From contig CACXEB010000129.1 in the NCBI GenBank assembly GCA_902766515.1, positions 1-5,727 of the forward strand: 5,727 nucleotides of DNA. The letters run 5' to 3'. Positions 5,569-5,727 of the stretch are shown piece by piece. A program made the translations under genes and the position numbers. The notes beneath the pieces were generated by a model. The model ran no database searches. It was not told where the DNA came from and was given only the letters and a program-made list of their open reading frames with translations. Numbering within the stretch: position 1 is the first letter of the stretch; every line of letters starts with the position of its first letter. Origin of the DNA: an uncultured Eubacteriales bacterium (GTDB lineage: Bacteria > Bacillota_A > Clostridia > Christensenellales > Aristaeellaceae).

Positions 5569-5574
5569 GCTCTC

Positions 5575-5727
5575 ATGCCCACGATCAACCAGTTGATCCG
5601 CAAGGGACGGGAAAAGGTCGTCAACAAATCGACCGCTCCGATCCTGCAGGGGTGTCCGCAGAAGCGCGGCGTCTGCCTGAGCGTCAAAACCACGACGCCC
5701 AAGAAGCCGAATTCCGCTCTGCGCAAA
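5575..5727 (+). CDS. rpsL: 30S ribosomal protein S12, C-terminus cut by window edge
   Basis: The first 51 residues are present and the frame is open at the right edge; the family is usually about 124-140 residues. The start [12 protein letters not shown] is the usual Firmicutes N-terminus. CPQKRGVC (27-34) and [13 protein letters not shown] (39-51) are nearly invariant. S12 sits at the decoding centre of the small subunit, and this loop contacts 16S rRNA. K43 (K42 in mature E. coli numbering), a common site of streptomycin-resistance changes, is the wild-type lysine; the second site, near residue 88, is outside the window. There is no insert between residues 20 and 27, unlike B. subtilis S12 and like Clostridium S12. 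rpsG and fusA would be expected to follow. The gene has its own promoter and long leader. Confidence 0.97.
   Translation, partial: MPTINQLIRKGREKVVNKSTAPILQGCPQKRGVCLSVKTTTPKKPNSALRK

Larger units (their letters stand above)
5429..5574 (+). promoter_or_regulatory. Structured 5' leader of the rpsL transcript
   Basis: About 145 bases lie between the predicted transcription start and the rpsL ATG, with no convincing coding region. The leader holds a GC hairpin at its very 5' end, a longer hairpin at 5449-5478 with a competing pairing arm at 5481-5486, a purine-rich stretch with an internal hairpin at 5523-5535, and three Shine-Dalgarno-like runs. A long structured leader is compatible with autogenous control by a str-operon ribosomal protein. 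In E. coli that role is played by S7 at the S12-S7 spacer, but I recognise no known leader family here. Confidence 0.55.

Noticed and set aside
5565..5576. boxA-like antitermination element (TGCTCTCAT) before rpsL
   Set aside because: Only the first six bases match the boxA core, there is no boxB- or boxC-like companion, and it overlaps the ribosome binding site spacer.
5538..5726. Minus-strand open frame of 62 codons
   Set aside because: It is antisense to rpsL, whose sense-strand identity is certain.

Overview
The window comes from a GC-rich bacterium, most likely a member of the Clostridia or a related Firmicutes lineage. Three things point there. The block rsmD - coaD - small coiled-coil gene is a typical clostridial arrangement. 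The S12 N-terminus ([12 protein letters not shown]) is Firmicutes-like and lacks the internal insert found in Bacillus S12. The Shine-Dalgarno sites are strong AAGGAGG types. Codon use and composition look even across the window, and there is no sign of a mobile element, phage, CRISPR array, tRNA or rRNA.

Layout. Positions 1-5314 hold seven tightly packed genes, all on the minus strand and so read right to left. In order of transcription they are: a tandem ACT-domain protein (4895-5314), an unrecognised polytopic membrane protein with lysine-rich ends (4069-4881), rsmD (3506-4069), coaD (2998-3486), an alanine-rich coiled-coil protein (2352-2996), a double zinc-ribbon multi-pass membrane protein (713-2347), and a secreted/membrane TPM-domain protein whose glycine-rich tail runs off the left edge (1-716). 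Junctions are 4-base or 1-base overlaps or gaps of 1 to 19 bases, so this is almost certainly one translationally coupled operon. On the plus strand, rpsL (ribosomal protein S12) begins at 5575 and runs off the right edge.

The 260-base divergent intergenic region (5315-5574) carries two near-consensus housekeeping promoters, both TTGACA with a 17-base spacer: TAAAAT on the minus strand and TATTAT on the plus strand. The two -35 boxes are the arms of a perfect 9-base inverted repeat. The rpsL transcript has a leader of about 145 bases with hairpins, alternative pairings and three Shine-Dalgarno-like stretches.

How the genes fit together. rsmD (16S rRNA methylation) and coaD (coenzyme A synthesis) are housekeeping genes. 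The last two genes of the operon, zinc-ribbon membrane protein plus TPM protein, resemble the YdjG-YdjH pair of Bacillus subtilis, which is encoded with PspA (YdjF) and the SPFH protein YdjI in a membrane-stress operon. The most interesting reading of the window is therefore a membrane-associated module appended to a CoA/ribosome housekeeping operon. An SPFH gene just beyond the left edge would support it strongly.
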